A stretch of DNA of 64,000 nt, taken from the NCBI GenBank assembly GCA_045595285.1, contig JAZOAC010000071.1, positions 1-64,000 on the forward strand, written 5' to 3'. Within the stretch, counting starts at the first letter, position 1. Each line of letters starts with the position of its first letter. Below the pieces are notes generated by a model that saw only the letters and a program-made list of their open reading frames with translations, had not been told where the DNA came from and searched no databases. Source of the stretch: UBA1731 sp045595285 (GTDB lineage Bacteria; Verrucomicrobiota; Kiritimatiellia; RFP12; UBA1067). Made by a program: the position numbers and the translations under genes. Below, one piece after another: positions 51,111-60,071 of this stretch.

Positions 51111-51160
51111 AGAAATGTAAAAGTTATGTAAAAAAGTTTTTACATAACTTTTACATTTCT
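51111..51160. repeat. perfect 24-bp AT-rich inverted repeat
   Basis: Arms at 51111-51134 and 51137-51160 are perfectly complementary, with a 2-base spacer (AG). The sequence is almost only A and T (left arm begins AGAAATGTAAAAG). TTTACATTTC of the right arm is repeated directly at 51161-51170. The low GC content and near-zero loop do not suit a normal terminator. It lies in the 286-base gap between a YkgJ-like gene and a small membrane protein. Candidates are a protein-binding site, a cruciform or a mobile-element trace. Confidence 0.7.
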
Positions 51161-51286
51161 TTTACATTTCCATGACACTTCTCTTTTCGTTCTTTGATAT
51201 CTTTTTCTGCGTATGAGGCGCTGCATGCGCATGGTCGGGTGGCCGTTGCGGATATGCGCCGAAACGAAAAGGAAAGGAACGGAACT

Positions 51287-51412
51287 ATGAAGGAAAGACT
51301 GATCTGTATCGGCGGTTACATGCTTGCCGCCGCTCTTTCACTGCTGCTGCTTGTCGCGGTTGCCGAGCTGTCAATGCGGGATACGGTCCCGTGCGCAACG
51401 CTGGAATGGTGA
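51287..51412 (+). CDS. small single-helix membrane protein
   Basis: The 41-residue frame starts at ATG 51287 (MKERLICIGGYMLAAALSLL) and has one hydrophobic helix of about 20 residues followed by a short acidic tail (ELSMRDTVPCATLEW). GGAAAGGAACGG upstream can serve as a ribosome site. It ends 13 bases before the next gene and may form an operon with it. No family is recognised. The inverted repeat lies about 125 bases upstream. Confidence 0.45.
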   Translation: MKERLICIGGYMLAAALSLLLLVAVAELSMRDTVPCATLEW

Positions 51413-51425
51413 AGGGGGGTGTGTC

Positions 51426-52022
51426 ATGGATTACTCAAGGAACGATCAGAATGGTGATTTCGAGGTGCGGCCACGCTATGTCTGCTGCCATCCGAACACT
51501 CAGGGGACTGGCACGTCGGTGAAGTTCGAGCTTCATCCAGCGCACGACTATGTTGAAGGGTCTGTGTTTGTCACGTTTGCCTCGCAGAAGACTCTGGGCT
51601 CCTACGGCGGCGGCAAACCGATACCGCCCACGTTCGACTGGGAGAACAGCGTCACGATACGCCTCACGATAAACGAGGTGGCGGAGATGCTGGAGGTGTT
51701 CCGCGGATACCGCGAAAAGTTGGGCGACGGGAAGGGACTGTTCCATACAACGGTGGAGAACAACACCGTCATAACGTTCGAACACAGGCTCGAGCCGGCC
51801 CCAGGGTACCTCTTTGGGGTCTCACGGAAGAGTGTCGATGGTTCGCTCAAAAGGATGCGGATTCTCATTTCAATGAATGAATCGATTGTCCTTTCTGAGG
51901 CTTTGGGAGCCTCGATGCTCTATATGGCATTTGGGGTCCCTAAGGTGATCCGGCGTGCCGACAGGAGGGGCGGACAGGAACGGCAGAAGTCTGTCCCTGT
52001 CAAGGAGGTAGCGGTGGCATGA
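51426..52022 (+). CDS. uncharacterised 198-residue protein
   Basis: ATG 51426 follows GAAGGGGGG. The product begins MDYSRNDQNGDFEVRPRYVC, lacks a signal peptide and has alternating beta strands (GTSVKFELHPAHDYVEG, FVTFASQKTLG, VTIRLTINEVAEMLEVFRG, TTVENNTVITFEHRL). This resembles a group of single-stranded DNA-binding-like or WG-type hypothetical proteins, but I cannot name a family. The acidic start and the basic end (KVIRRADRRGGQERQK) are notable. It overlaps the DUF2851 gene by ATGA, so the two are probably co-expressed. Confidence 0.6.
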   Translation: MDYSRNDQNGDFEVRPRYVCCHPNTQGTGTSVKFELHPAHDYVEGSVFVTFASQKTLGSYGGGKPIPPTFDWENSVTIRLTINEVAEMLEVFRGYREKLGDGKGLFHTTVENNTVITFEHRLEPAPGYLFGVSRKSVDGSLKRMRILISMNESIVLSEALGASMLYMAFGVPKVIRRADRRGGQERQKSVPVKEVAVA

Positions 52023-53161
52023 GGTGCTGGGCGGCAAATTCGGCTTCCATCACGGAGCGTCATGTGCAGGCAATATGGTATGATTCCGCATTGCGTCCTG
52101 CATGTCTGCGCACTGTTTTGGGCGGCGATGTGTCGGTCGTGGATCCTGGCGTCTGGAACCTGGAGGCGGGACCTGATTTCCGCCACGCGGTTCTTGAGCT
52201 GGGACGCGACCGGCGCAGGGTCGAGGGTGATGTCGAAGTGCATCTCAAGCCTTCGGACTGGTCGCTTCACGGTCATTCCACCGATTCTGCCTACGGCAAT
52301 GTGGTGGCCCATGTGACATGGCATCAGGGAGATCCACCGCCCGATTTGCCGCCGGGATGCGTCTCCGTGTGCATCGGGAACTTCCTGCGTGCCCGGAACG
52401 ACTTCTCTCCGGACGAAATAGACGTTGCGGCGTATCCGTACGCAAAGCTTCCTGCAAGCAGGCGTCCGTGCGAACGCTTCTTCGGGCAGAACCCCGATCT
52501 CGGTCTTGAGGTTCTGCGTGAGGCGGGTCGGCGCAGGCTGCTCGTCAAGGCTCACCGCATGCAGAAGCGGTTCCTTCGTGTAGGGGATCCTGAGCAGGTG
52601 TTCTACGAGGAGATGTTTGCCGCATTTGGATACGCGAAGAATTCGGTTCCGTTTCGGGTTCTCGCGGAAAGGCTTCCGCTGCAGGATCTGCCCACCTCCG
52701 AGGAGATGGCGTGCGAGGCGTTGAACAGCGTCGCTGCGCTTGAGGTCGCGGAGACGCACCCGTGGTGCAGGGCGAACATACGTCCCGCAAACCGGCCTGA
52801 GGTGCGAATGATGGATGCGGCCGCCCTGTTCACGGGCGGCAAGCCGCGCCACCTGGGCGCACGGTTCCTTGCCGCCTTGATGGCGAACGTGATCGTGCCG
52901 TATGCGATTGCGCGGGGCGTGGTGAAGGACGTTCCCAGATGGCTGCCGCCCGAATGCGCAAACGGGGTTACGCGTCTTGCGGCGTTCAGGCTGTTCGGGA
53001 GAGACCATAATCCCGCGCTGTACTCCGGGAACGGCGTACTGCAGCAGGGACTGATTCAGATACATCGCGACTACTGCCTTGCGGCACATCCGGATTGCGT
53101 CGCATGCAGACTTGTCGCGGAACTTGAGAATGTCTGTCGAGAGGAGGAGTCAAATGGATGA
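52019..53161 (+). CDS. DUF2851 family protein
   Basis: The 380-residue protein shows the DUF2851 opening ERHVQAIWYDSALR, followed by DPGVWNLEAGPDFRHAVL and GDVEVHLKPSDWSLHGH. The end has a cysteine pair context (HRDYCLAAHPDCVACRL). The family occurs in Bacteroidetes, Verrucomicrobia and relatives; its role is unknown, though the conserved acidic core suggests an enzyme. The ATG overlaps the upstream stop and the 3' end overlaps the comM-like gene by 8 bases. Confidence 0.78.
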   Translation: MRCWAANSASITERHVQAIWYDSALRPACLRTVLGGDVSVVDPGVWNLEAGPDFRHAVLELGRDRRRVEGDVEVHLKPSDWSLHGHSTDSAYGNVVAHVTWHQGDPPPDLPPGCVSVCIGNFLRARNDFSPDEIDVAAYPYAKLPASRRPCERFFGQNPDLGLEVLREAGRRRLLVKAHRMQKRFLRVGDPEQVFYEEMFAAFGYAKNSVPFRVLAERLPLQDLPTSEEMACEALNSVAALEVAETHPWCRANIRPANRPEVRMMDAAALFTGGKPRHLGARFLAALMANVIVPYAIARGVVKDVPRWLPPECANGVTRLAAFRLFGRDHNPALYSGNGVLQQGLIQIHRDYCLAAHPDCVACRLVAELENVCREEESNG

Positions 53162-54710
53162 CGAGAGGAAGATGAGATTGGCGAAATGCTATTCCGGAGC
53201 GGTGTCCGGAGTGAGCGCCAGATCGGTGGAGATCGAGGTGTGCGCGTCTGACGGCTCTCCGCAGTTCACTATTGTGGGGCTGCCTGATACCGCAGTCAAG
53301 GAGGCCAAGGACAGGGTGTCTACGGCAATCGGGAATTCGGGGTTCGCCAAGCCCGAGAGGAACATAACGGTGAATCTTGCGCCTGCTGACGTCAAGAAGG
53401 AGGGTCCACTGTACGATCTGCCGATTGCGGTGTGTCTTCTCGCCGCCACGGACAAGGTCCGGTGCAGGGACCTTTCCGAGTGGGGCATGGTGGGGGAGCT
53501 TGCGCTTTCTGGAGAGATTCGAAGGGTGCGCGGTGTCCTGCCGATCGTGATGGAGATGCGGCGAATAGGAAGGAAGGGCGTGCTGGTCCCTGTGGAAAAC
53601 GCCGAGGAGGCCGCCGTCGTGGACGGAATATCGGTCTATCCGGTGCGGAATCTCCGGGAGGCATTGGGTTTCCTTACAGAGGACGTCGAGATCGCACCTG
53701 TGTTTTCGGATATTTCGAGACTCGTCATGGCCGGACGCGATACGGGCGATGACTTTGCGGATGTCAAGGGTCAATACTTTGCAAAGGAGGCGATTGAAGT
53801 CGCCGTTGCCGGCGGACACAATCTGATGATGGTGGGATCTCCCGGCTGTGGCAAGACTATGCTTGCAAGGCGGATTCCGTCTATCCTGCCTCCGCTGAGC
53901 GTCGAGGAGGCATTGGAGGTCACCCGCATCCATTCCGTGGCCGGCGTTCTGAAGCCCGGACAGCCGCTCATGGTCCATCGGCCATTCCGGGCGCCGCACC
54001 ACACGGCCTCGTCTGCGGGTTTGCTCGGTGGCGGAACGCATCCTGTGCCGGGAGAGGTGTCGCTTGCCCATAGAGGGGTTCTCTTCCTCGATGAGATGCC
54101 TGAGTTCAGCAGACACGCCCTTGAGGTGATGCGACAGCCGCTTGAAGATGGACATGTTGCGATATCGCGTGTGTCTGGGACGTGCGACTATCCGAGCCGG
54201 TTCATGCTGGTGGCTGCGATGAATCCGTGCCCGTGCGGATACTGGGGCGATTCGCACCGGGAATGCAGATGCTCGCGGACAAAGCGTCTGGAGTACCGCA
54301 ACAGGGTGTCAGGTCCGCTGCTGGACAGGATAGACATTCAGATCGAGGTCACGCCCGTGTCTTACGAGGAGCTCGCGGAGTTGCCGACAGGTGAGCCGTC
54401 CGCCACGATAAGGGAACGGGTGGTTAGGGCGCGAGAGATCCAGCGCAGACGTTTCGCGGATGACCCTGACGTGTTCTGCAACGCAGAGATGCGATCAAGG
54501 GACATTGCCCGCTACTGTCGGCTTGACCGGGCGGCGCAGGGGATGTTGCGGGAGCGCTTGAGCAAACTGGATCTGTCCGCACGTGCGTACGACAGGGTGC
54601 TGAAGGTCGCGCGGACGATCGCGGATCTCGCAGGGCGTGACGCCGTAGGCGAAGGGGATGTGAACAGGGCGGCCGGGTGGCGGGCGCTGGACAGGAACTA
54701 CTGGATGTAG
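53154..54710 (+). CDS. comM: YifB/ComM family Mg-chelatase-like AAA ATPase
   Basis: The 518-residue protein has the N-terminal ChlI-like domain (IVGLPDTAVKEAKDRV, NLAPADVKKEGPLYDLPIA), Walker A GSPGCGKTMLARR, Walker B LFLDEMPEF, and the C-terminal Mg-chelatase domain with a Cys set (NPCPCGYWGDSHRECRC). ComM promotes branch migration during natural transformation. Here it is followed by comEC- and yraN-like genes, which supports that role. GAGGAGGAG precedes ATG 53154, which lies inside the DUF2851 reading frame by 8 bases. Confidence 0.9.
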   Translation: MDDERKMRLAKCYSGAVSGVSARSVEIEVCASDGSPQFTIVGLPDTAVKEAKDRVSTAIGNSGFAKPERNITVNLAPADVKKEGPLYDLPIAVCLLAATDKVRCRDLSEWGMVGELALSGEIRRVRGVLPIVMEMRRIGRKGVLVPVENAEEAAVVDGISVYPVRNLREALGFLTEDVEIAPVFSDISRLVMAGRDTGDDFADVKGQYFAKEAIEVAVAGGHNLMMVGSPGCGKTMLARRIPSILPPLSVEEALEVTRIHSVAGVLKPGQPLMVHRPFRAPHHTASSAGLLGGGTHPVPGEVSLAHRGVLFLDEMPEFSRHALEVMRQPLEDGHVAISRVSGTCDYPSRFMLVAAMNPCPCGYWGDSHRECRCSRTKRLEYRNRVSGPLLDRIDIQIEVTPVSYEELAELPTGEPSATIRERVVRAREIQRRRFADDPDVFCNAEMRSRDIARYCRLDRAAQGMLRERLSKLDLSARAYDRVLKVARTIADLAGRDAVGEGDVNRAAGWRALDRNYWM

Positions 54711-54717
54711 GATCGCC

Positions 54718-56301
54718 ATGCGCGCGAACTGGACAGCGTTGCCGATCGTGATTCTCGCCGCAACCCTTATTGCAGGCGAAGCCGCTGGCTTCACGCTGTC
54801 CCGTTTTGCCGGACTCTGGTCATGGGCTGCGGCGTCTGTCATCCTGATGGTGTGTGCGACGGTTGGCTGGAGGGTGCGGCACGTCGTGCATCTGACCGTG
54901 TTTGCTGTCGGTGTCGCGCTCGCATGGCAGGTGGAGTCGAAGAGGATTGCGCTGGATGAACGTTCAGGGACGATTTCCGAGTCGGGCCGTCCGCCTGCGT
55001 TTACGCTGAGGGTTGAAGGCGATGCCGTTTGCCGCCGTGACAGGAAGGGGCATCGCATGGTGAGCTTCAGTTCATCTCTGTCAGGAGTGCCGGTGAAGGT
55101 GATTGCGCAGTTTCCGGAAGATGCTCGTGCGCCGGAGGTTGGTGAACTGTGGCGGTGTGCAGGATGGCTTTCCCGGCGCAAGAATTCAGTAAGCCGCTAT
55201 GCCGGCAGAACTCTGTGGGTGATGGATAGTCGCTTGATCGGGAAGGTCTCCGAGGCTGATGGTCGGTCTGCGGACGTGGCATATCGGCGCTTGTCGGATT
55301 CGCTTATGCGGCGTGTCGGGAAAGGTGTGGAATGGTCACGTGAACTTCAGTCCTTCAGCGGAGCTATGCTGCTTGGGAGGAGGGACGGAATACCGTACGG
55401 GCGGCTCGCCGTGTTCGCCGCCGCCGGGACGATACATGTGTTTGCCATATCCGGTCTGCATGTGATGCTGATCGCCGGACTGCTGAACGGCTTTCTGAAG
55501 GCGTTCGGACTCTCGCGGCGAATGTGTGCCGCATGTGCGATACCGATGCTTGCCGGATATGTGATGCTTATTGGCTATCCTCCAAGTGCGGTGCGTGCGG
55601 GATTGATGGTCTCGCTGTATCTTGGCGCGTATCTGTTTGGACGAAGGCCTGATTCGCTTGCGGCATGGGGTGTCGCTGCAATTGTGATTTTCGGGGTTTC
55701 GCCTGAAATGGCGCTGAACGTGGGATGTATGCTTTCATTCTCGGTCATGCTTGGAATCGTGCTCTGGATCAGGTGGTCGGGACAGTTCGCGTCTCCATTG
55801 GACGGTTTGATGCGACTTGCAGCGATAGAATCCATGCTTGGATGCGGACGGCGGAAGAGGGCCGTTCTATGGGTTCATGGAAGGCTGGAGTGGATTCTCG
55901 GTGCGCTTGGGATATCATTTGCCGCATGGATTGCGGGAGCGCCGATAGCGGCAGTGGTGTTCGGACGTCTGGCGCTTGGAAGTCTGCTCGTGAATGTGGC
56001 TGTCGTTCCGCTGGCGGGGATGGCAGTGGCATTCTCGGTGTTTGGGACGATTGCAGCATTCGTGTTGCCGCAGATAGGGATGATCTTCAACAACCTTGCC
56101 GCTCTGAGCATCTATCTGATGTCGTGGCTTTCCGACATGGTTGTGAAGATTCCGTATTCATCAGTAGAGACCCTGCCATGGAGCTGGCTCGACTGCCTCA
56201 TGTGGTATGTGGCATGGTTTGCGTTTTTCGCCCTGCTGACAAGGCATTTGCCGCGCAGGGAGTTCATACACGTAAGGGAATGGGAGAAAGGCGATGATTA
56301 G
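54718..56301 (+). CDS. comEC: ComEC/Rec2 competence DNA channel protein, without hydrolase domain
   Basis: The 527-residue polytopic protein starts 7 bases after comM. It has an N-terminal soluble OB-like region and then the competence domain with IHVFAISGLHVMLIAGL, YPPSAVRAGLMVSLYL and FSVMLGIVLW. ComEC carries single-stranded DNA across the inner membrane. The C-terminal metallo-beta-lactamase domain found in many members is absent, so any nuclease activity must come from elsewhere. The next gene (yraN-like) overlaps its stop by 8 bases. Confidence 0.84.
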   Translation: MRANWTALPIVILAATLIAGEAAGFTLSRFAGLWSWAAASVILMVCATVGWRVRHVVHLTVFAVGVALAWQVESKRIALDERSGTISESGRPPAFTLRVEGDAVCRRDRKGHRMVSFSSSLSGVPVKVIAQFPEDARAPEVGELWRCAGWLSRRKNSVSRYAGRTLWVMDSRLIGKVSEADGRSADVAYRRLSDSLMRRVGKGVEWSRELQSFSGAMLLGRRDGIPYGRLAVFAAAGTIHVFAISGLHVMLIAGLLNGFLKAFGLSRRMCAACAIPMLAGYVMLIGYPPSAVRAGLMVSLYLGAYLFGRRPDSLAAWGVAAIVIFGVSPEMALNVGCMLSFSVMLGIVLWIRWSGQFASPLDGLMRLAAIESMLGCGRRKRAVLWVHGRLEWILGALGISFAAWIAGAPIAAVVFGRLALGSLLVNVAVVPLAGMAVAFSVFGTIAAFVLPQIGMIFNNLAALSIYLMSWLSDMVVKIPYSSVETLPWSWLDCLMWYVAWFAFFALLTRHLPRREFIHVREWEKGDD

Positions 56302-56761
56302 AGAGATGTTCAGGCGTATGTTCCGCAACGGGCAGGTTGCCCTGACGTCAAGCTCGAACGCCAGTGTCCGGAGAGGGACCTGGGGCGAGAATGTGGCGGC
56401 GGCGCATCTCAGGCGCATCGGCTGGCGGATAGTTGGACGGAATGTGCGGCCATGCAAAAGCGATAGGCGCTGTGAACTGGACATTGTGGCGTATGTGCCC
56501 GGTGAGCGGCAGGTTGTGTTCGTGGAAGTGAAGACACATCGCAGGCATTCGCCATATGCGAGCAGACTATGGGCTATAGATCGCCGGAAGAGGTCGAATC
56601 TGCTGAGGGCGAGCGCAAACTGGCTGATGTCGAGGAAATGGCACGGCAACTGCAGGTTTGACGTGATTGAGGTGTATGGCGATGAGGCGGGGGCAGCGCC
56701 TCCTGAGATTGATCACATCATGAACGTGAAGCTTTTCCCTCCCAACTGGCGCTTTTGGTGA
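56294..56761 (+). CDS. YraN family (UPF0102) putative endonuclease
   Basis: The 155-residue protein has the conserved start RGTWGENVAAAHLRRIGWRIVGRN, the E-L-D acidic residues (RCELDIVAYVPGERQVVFVEVKT), and a tail DVIEVYGD. This is the restriction-endonuclease-like fold of YraN. The catalytic arrangement E...D...ExK is visible. It overlaps comEC by 8 bases and completes a ComM-ComEC-YraN group. Biological role unproven; DNA processing is plausible. Confidence 0.82.
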   Translation: MIREMFRRMFRNGQVALTSSSNASVRRGTWGENVAAAHLRRIGWRIVGRNVRPCKSDRRCELDIVAYVPGERQVVFVEVKTHRRHSPYASRLWAIDRRKRSNLLRASANWLMSRKWHGNCRFDVIEVYGDEAGAAPPEIDHIMNVKLFPPNWRFW

Positions 56762-56801
56762 TGACATGGATAGCCGTTGCACAAAGCGCGAAGCGTTTCG
56801 T

Positions 56802-56812
56802 TTTGGTATAAT
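56802..56812 (+). promoter_or_regulatory. extended -10 promoter of cinA
   Basis: TTTGGTATAAT with TG one base before a perfect hexamer. The annotated start is 30 bases after it. Confidence 0.6.
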
Positions 56813-56842
56813 CCGGCCTGATTAACATAAAGGCCGACAATC

Positions 56843-57496
56843 ATGTCCAATCAGAGAAAAAAAGACGTCAGGCGGGCAGGTCCGGCAACAGCCGTTCCTG
56901 TGGAATCGCTCCACAAAGTCAATGCATGCCGGATTCAGGATCGAGAACTCTGCAACCTTCCTTTGCCGTCGTGCGGCAAGGCGGCGTTTCATGATGACGT
57001 TGTGAGTGTTGCCCTGATTGCCGAACGCCTGGTAGCGCTGTTGAATGCGCGTGGACTTGACTGTGCGACGGCGGAATCCTGCACGGGAGGTGGCGTCGGT
57101 TCTGCGATCACTTCCGTGCCGGGATCGAGTTCCGTGTTTGCCGGTGGCGTGATCAGCTACGCAAACGAAGTGAAGCGTGATGTCCTTGGCGTGCCAGAGT
57201 CGGTGCTGGCTGAGAAGGGTGCTGTTTCGTCCGAGTGTGCGGCTGCGATGGCCGTGGGCGTCCGGAGACTGTTGAATGTCGATATCGCGGTTTCGCTCAC
57301 GGGCATTGCCGGGCCCGGCGGCGGCAGTGCGGAGAAACCGGTTGGACTTGTGTGGTTTGGCATCGCAACGGCGTACGGGGCGCGTACGGAGCGTGTGATA
57401 TTCTCTGGAGACCGTGCTCGGATTCGTGCGGCGGCGGTAGTGCACGCACTTGGCATGCTCACGATTGCCGCCATGGCTCCTGGCACTGCGACGTGA
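56843..57496 (+). CDS. CinA C-terminal-type nicotinamide-nucleotide amidase (PncC-like)
   Basis: The 217-residue protein has the PncC fold: TAESCTGGGVGSAITSVPGSS, FAGGVISYANEVK, and SLTGIAGPGGGSAEKPVGLV. These hydrolyse NMN to nicotinate mononucleotide in NAD salvage. It corresponds to the C-terminal domain of CinA alone; no N-terminal CinA domain is present. The first 55 residues (MSNQRKKDVRRAGPATAVPV...) are extra and poorly conserved, so the real start may be nearer the domain (about 57001). The chosen ATG is the first after the promoter. Confidence 0.85.
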   Translation: MSNQRKKDVRRAGPATAVPVESLHKVNACRIQDRELCNLPLPSCGKAAFHDDVVSVALIAERLVALLNARGLDCATAESCTGGGVGSAITSVPGSSSVFAGGVISYANEVKRDVLGVPESVLAEKGAVSSECAAAMAVGVRRLLNVDIAVSLTGIAGPGGGSAEKPVGLVWFGIATAYGARTERVIFSGDRARIRAAAVVHALGMLTIAAMAPGTAT

Positions 57497-57536
57497 AAGT
57501 CTCTTCCGGTGGACATGTGCCGCCCTTCGTCAAAAT

Positions 57537-57547
57537 TATGGTACAAT
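57537..57547 (+). promoter_or_regulatory. extended -10 promoter of the Tad operon
   Basis: TATGGTACAAT ends 7 bases before the cpaB ATG, the position expected for transcription to begin at the start codon itself. No ribosome site precedes the gene. Confidence 0.65.
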
Positions 57548-57554
57548 AGCGACT

Positions 57555-58367
57555 ATGAAACAGAAAATAGTCCTGATCGCCGCAGTTGTCGCCGGACTTG
57601 CCGCCGCGATACTGACGCGATTCTATCTTTCCTCCAAGGATTCGGAGATCGCCGCAATGAAGTCGCGCTTTGCCGAAAGATACGGAGTGATGGAAGTGCT
57701 CTGCTATGTCGAGAACGTGCCGGGCGGCACCATAATCTCTAAAAATCAGCTTGGGACAAAGCGCGTTCCCGCCGCAGGGTTGAGGGGGCAGGCCCTCGCC
57801 ATCGAGAATCTTGGAGATGTCCTCGGACGGCGAATCGTGCTAGGCCACCGTACCGGGGACATCGTGTTCTGGGCGGACATTGAGGGCGGCAATCCGCGAG
57901 CCACAGGCCTGGCGGCGGACATAAAGAAGGGCATGCGCGCCATTTCGATAAACGCATCAGGAGCGGCCGCCGTCTCCGGAATGGTGAACCCCAACGACCA
58001 CGTGGATGTCATCGGCACCTTTACGTTTCCGGATGAGTCCGGCCAGCGCAAGAACGATGCGATGGTCACATGCACCATACTCCAGAACGTGCTTGTCCTC
58101 GCCACGGGGAAGACGACCGCAAAGATGGCTGGGCGCATGGACGACGGTTCGGCCCAGAACGCATACTCCACCGTGACGCTTGAGGTCACTCCGCGTGAGG
58201 CCGAGATGCTTGCGTTCGCCGAGCAGATTCGTGGACGCCTTTCGCTGTCGCTCCGCAACCGCAGCGACGTGTCGTACGAGAGGGAACTTCCAAAGGTCGA
58301 TTTCGAGAAGATCCGTTCCACGATTGAGGAGCTGAACCTCAAGCGCCAGCAGAAGTACGTAAAGTAG
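57555..58367 (+). CDS. cpaB: Tad pilus assembly protein CpaB/RcpC
   Basis: The 270-residue protein has an N-terminal membrane helix (IVLIAAVVAGLAAAILTRF), a SAF-type domain (MEVLCYVENVPGGTIISKNQLG) and the RcpC/CpaB core (GMRAISINASGAAAVSGMVNPNDHVDVIG). CpaB is periplasmic and helps assemble the secretin part of Tad/Flp pili. The upstream in-frame codons to 57450 lie before the promoter and are not used. It is followed after 12 bases by cpaF. Confidence 0.85.
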   Translation: MKQKIVLIAAVVAGLAAAILTRFYLSSKDSEIAAMKSRFAERYGVMEVLCYVENVPGGTIISKNQLGTKRVPAAGLRGQALAIENLGDVLGRRIVLGHRTGDIVFWADIEGGNPRATGLAADIKKGMRAISINASGAAAVSGMVNPNDHVDVIGTFTFPDESGQRKNDAMVTCTILQNVLVLATGKTTAKMAGRMDDGSAQNAYSTVTLEVTPREAEMLAFAEQIRGRLSLSLRNRSDVSYERELPKVDFEKIRSTIEELNLKRQQKYVK

Positions 58368-58379
58368 GCCGCATCCACC

Positions 58380-60071
58380 ATGATCCTCACACTGCTCAAG
58401 CCCGGTCAGTCGACCCCTGTCACGGAGAATCTCCCCGACGGCAACTACATCGTCGGGCGCAGCTCGTTGTCCAGGATTGTGTTGGCCTATGCCGATGTCT
58501 CGGAGCGTCACGCTCTGATATCCGTGCGCGATGGCAAGGCAACGGTAGAGGACCTCAAAAGCGCGAACGGCACATATGTGAATGGCGTCCAGATAGACCG
58601 GCGAACGGCGCTCTCAGACGATTCGATCGTCCAGATCGGCGGCACCGTGCTTCGCATGACCGATTCGCAGCCGCAAAGGGATGCCGTCCCGGAACGTAAG
58701 GAGGCCGTCAGCGCTCCGGTGGAGCGGACTCCAGCCTCTGTCGCGACGGCGTCTCCGCAACCGTCGGCGGTTCCGCATGCAAAGGTTGATCCTCAGGCCA
58801 CCCTGCGCCGGAAGATACGCGAGCAGATACAGGATGAGCTTATCGTGCGCATGGATCTGAAGCGGCTCACGGCCTCGGGTGTGGATCGCGAAGGACTGGA
58901 GCGTCAGGCGCACGAGAAGATTTCCGAGATTGTGGCGGAGGTGATCAGGAGCGGGAAGCTTCCGCGTTCGATAGACCCTGAACGCATCAAGAAGGAGGTG
59001 TTCGACGAGGCACTCCGCCTGGGGCCGCTTGAAGATCTTCTGGACGATCCCTCCGTTTCTGAAATCATGGTGAACGGTCCGCATCAGGTGTATGTGGAGC
59101 GTGGAGGGCGTCTCCAGCTTACGGATCTGCAGTTCGCCGACGATGCAAGCGTGAGCGCAATCATCGAGCGCATCGTCGCGCCGCTCGGCCGGCGCATCGA
59201 CGAGTCCCAGCCGTATGTGGACGCGCGTCTCAAGGATGGTTCGCGCGTGAACGCAATCATCCCGCCGCTTTCGCTTTCGGGACCGTCCATCACGATCCGC
59301 AAATTCTCGAAAAAGACCCTGACGGTCGAGGACTTCATACGCTTTGGCACATGGAACGCAAATGCCGCCGCCTTCATGGAGGTGTGCGTCAAGCTCCGCA
59401 AGAACATCATTGTGGCCGGAGGAACGGGGTCCGGAAAGACGACCCTGCTCAATCTGCTTTCGTCGTTCATTCCCGAGACGGAGCGCATTGTCACGGTCGA
59501 GGACGCGGCCGAGCTCAAGCTTGTGCAGCCGCATGTCGTGCGGCTCGAGGCGCGTCCCGCGAACGTCGAAGGAAAGGGCGCGGTCACGATACGCGACCTC
59601 GTCAAGAACTGTCTTCGCATGCGTCCGGACCGCATCATCGTTGGCGAATGCCGGAGCGGAGAGGCTCTCGACATGCTCCAGGCGATGAACACGGGACACG
59701 ACGGGTCGCTCACGACGGTTCACGCGAACTCGCCGCGTGATGTGGTGTCGCGCCTCGAAACGATGGTTCTCATGAGCGGAATGGAGCTTCCGTCGCGCGC
59801 CATCCGCGAGCAGATCGCGAGCGCCGTGGACATAATAATCCACGAATCGCGTCTTGCGGACGGATCGCGCAAGGTCACAGCCATCACCGAGGTGACGGGC
59901 ATGGAAGGTCAGAACATCGTGATGCAGGACATCTTTGCGTTCCGCCAGAGCGGCGTGGACGAGAACGGCAAGATCGTTGGCGAATTCCGTCCGACCGGTG
60001 CGATGCCTACATTCTTCGACACGCTCAAATCGCGCGGCATGAATCTTGATCCGGGGATATTCCAACCGTGA
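58380..60071 (+). CDS. cpaF: FHA domain-CpaF/TadA secretion ATPase fusion
   Basis: The 563-residue protein begins with an FHA domain (GNYIVGRSSLSRIVLAYADVSERHAL and SANGTYVNG; residues about 10-90), then a linker of about 60 residues and a full CpaF ATPase: IMVNGPHQVYVERGG, DARLKDGSRVNAIIPPL, Walker A AGGTGSGKTTLL, the aspartate-box region and the C-terminal GDGSLTTVHANSPRD type motif. CpaF drives assembly of Tad pili. The FHA part, which reads phosphothreonine, suggests control by Ser/Thr kinases. It overlaps the next gene by ATGA-like 4 bases. Confidence 0.9.
   Translation: MILTLLKPGQSTPVTENLPDGNYIVGRSSLSRIVLAYADVSERHALISVRDGKATVEDLKSANGTYVNGVQIDRRTALSDDSIVQIGGTVLRMTDSQPQRDAVPERKEAVSAPVERTPASVATASPQPSAVPHAKVDPQATLRRKIREQIQDELIVRMDLKRLTASGVDREGLERQAHEKISEIVAEVIRSGKLPRSIDPERIKKEVFDEALRLGPLEDLLDDPSVSEIMVNGPHQVYVERGGRLQLTDLQFADDASVSAIIERIVAPLGRRIDESQPYVDARLKDGSRVNAIIPPLSLSGPSITIRKFSKKTLTVEDFIRFGTWNANAAAFMEVCVKLRKNIIVAGGTGSGKTTLLNLLSSFIPETERIVTVEDAAELKLVQPHVVRLEARPANVEGKGAVTIRDLVKNCLRMRPDRIIVGECRSGEALDMLQAMNTGHDGSLTTVHANSPRDVVSRLETMVLMSGMELPSRAIREQIASAVDIIIHESRLADGSRKVTAITEVTGMEGQNIVMQDIFAFRQSGVDENGKIVGEFRPTGAMPTFFDTLKSRGMNLDPGIFQP

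Noticed and set aside
52075..52086. TATGGTATGAT, similar to the -10 motif
   Set aside because: It lies inside the conserved N-terminal coding part of the DUF2851 gene, so an in-gene promoter is unlikely.
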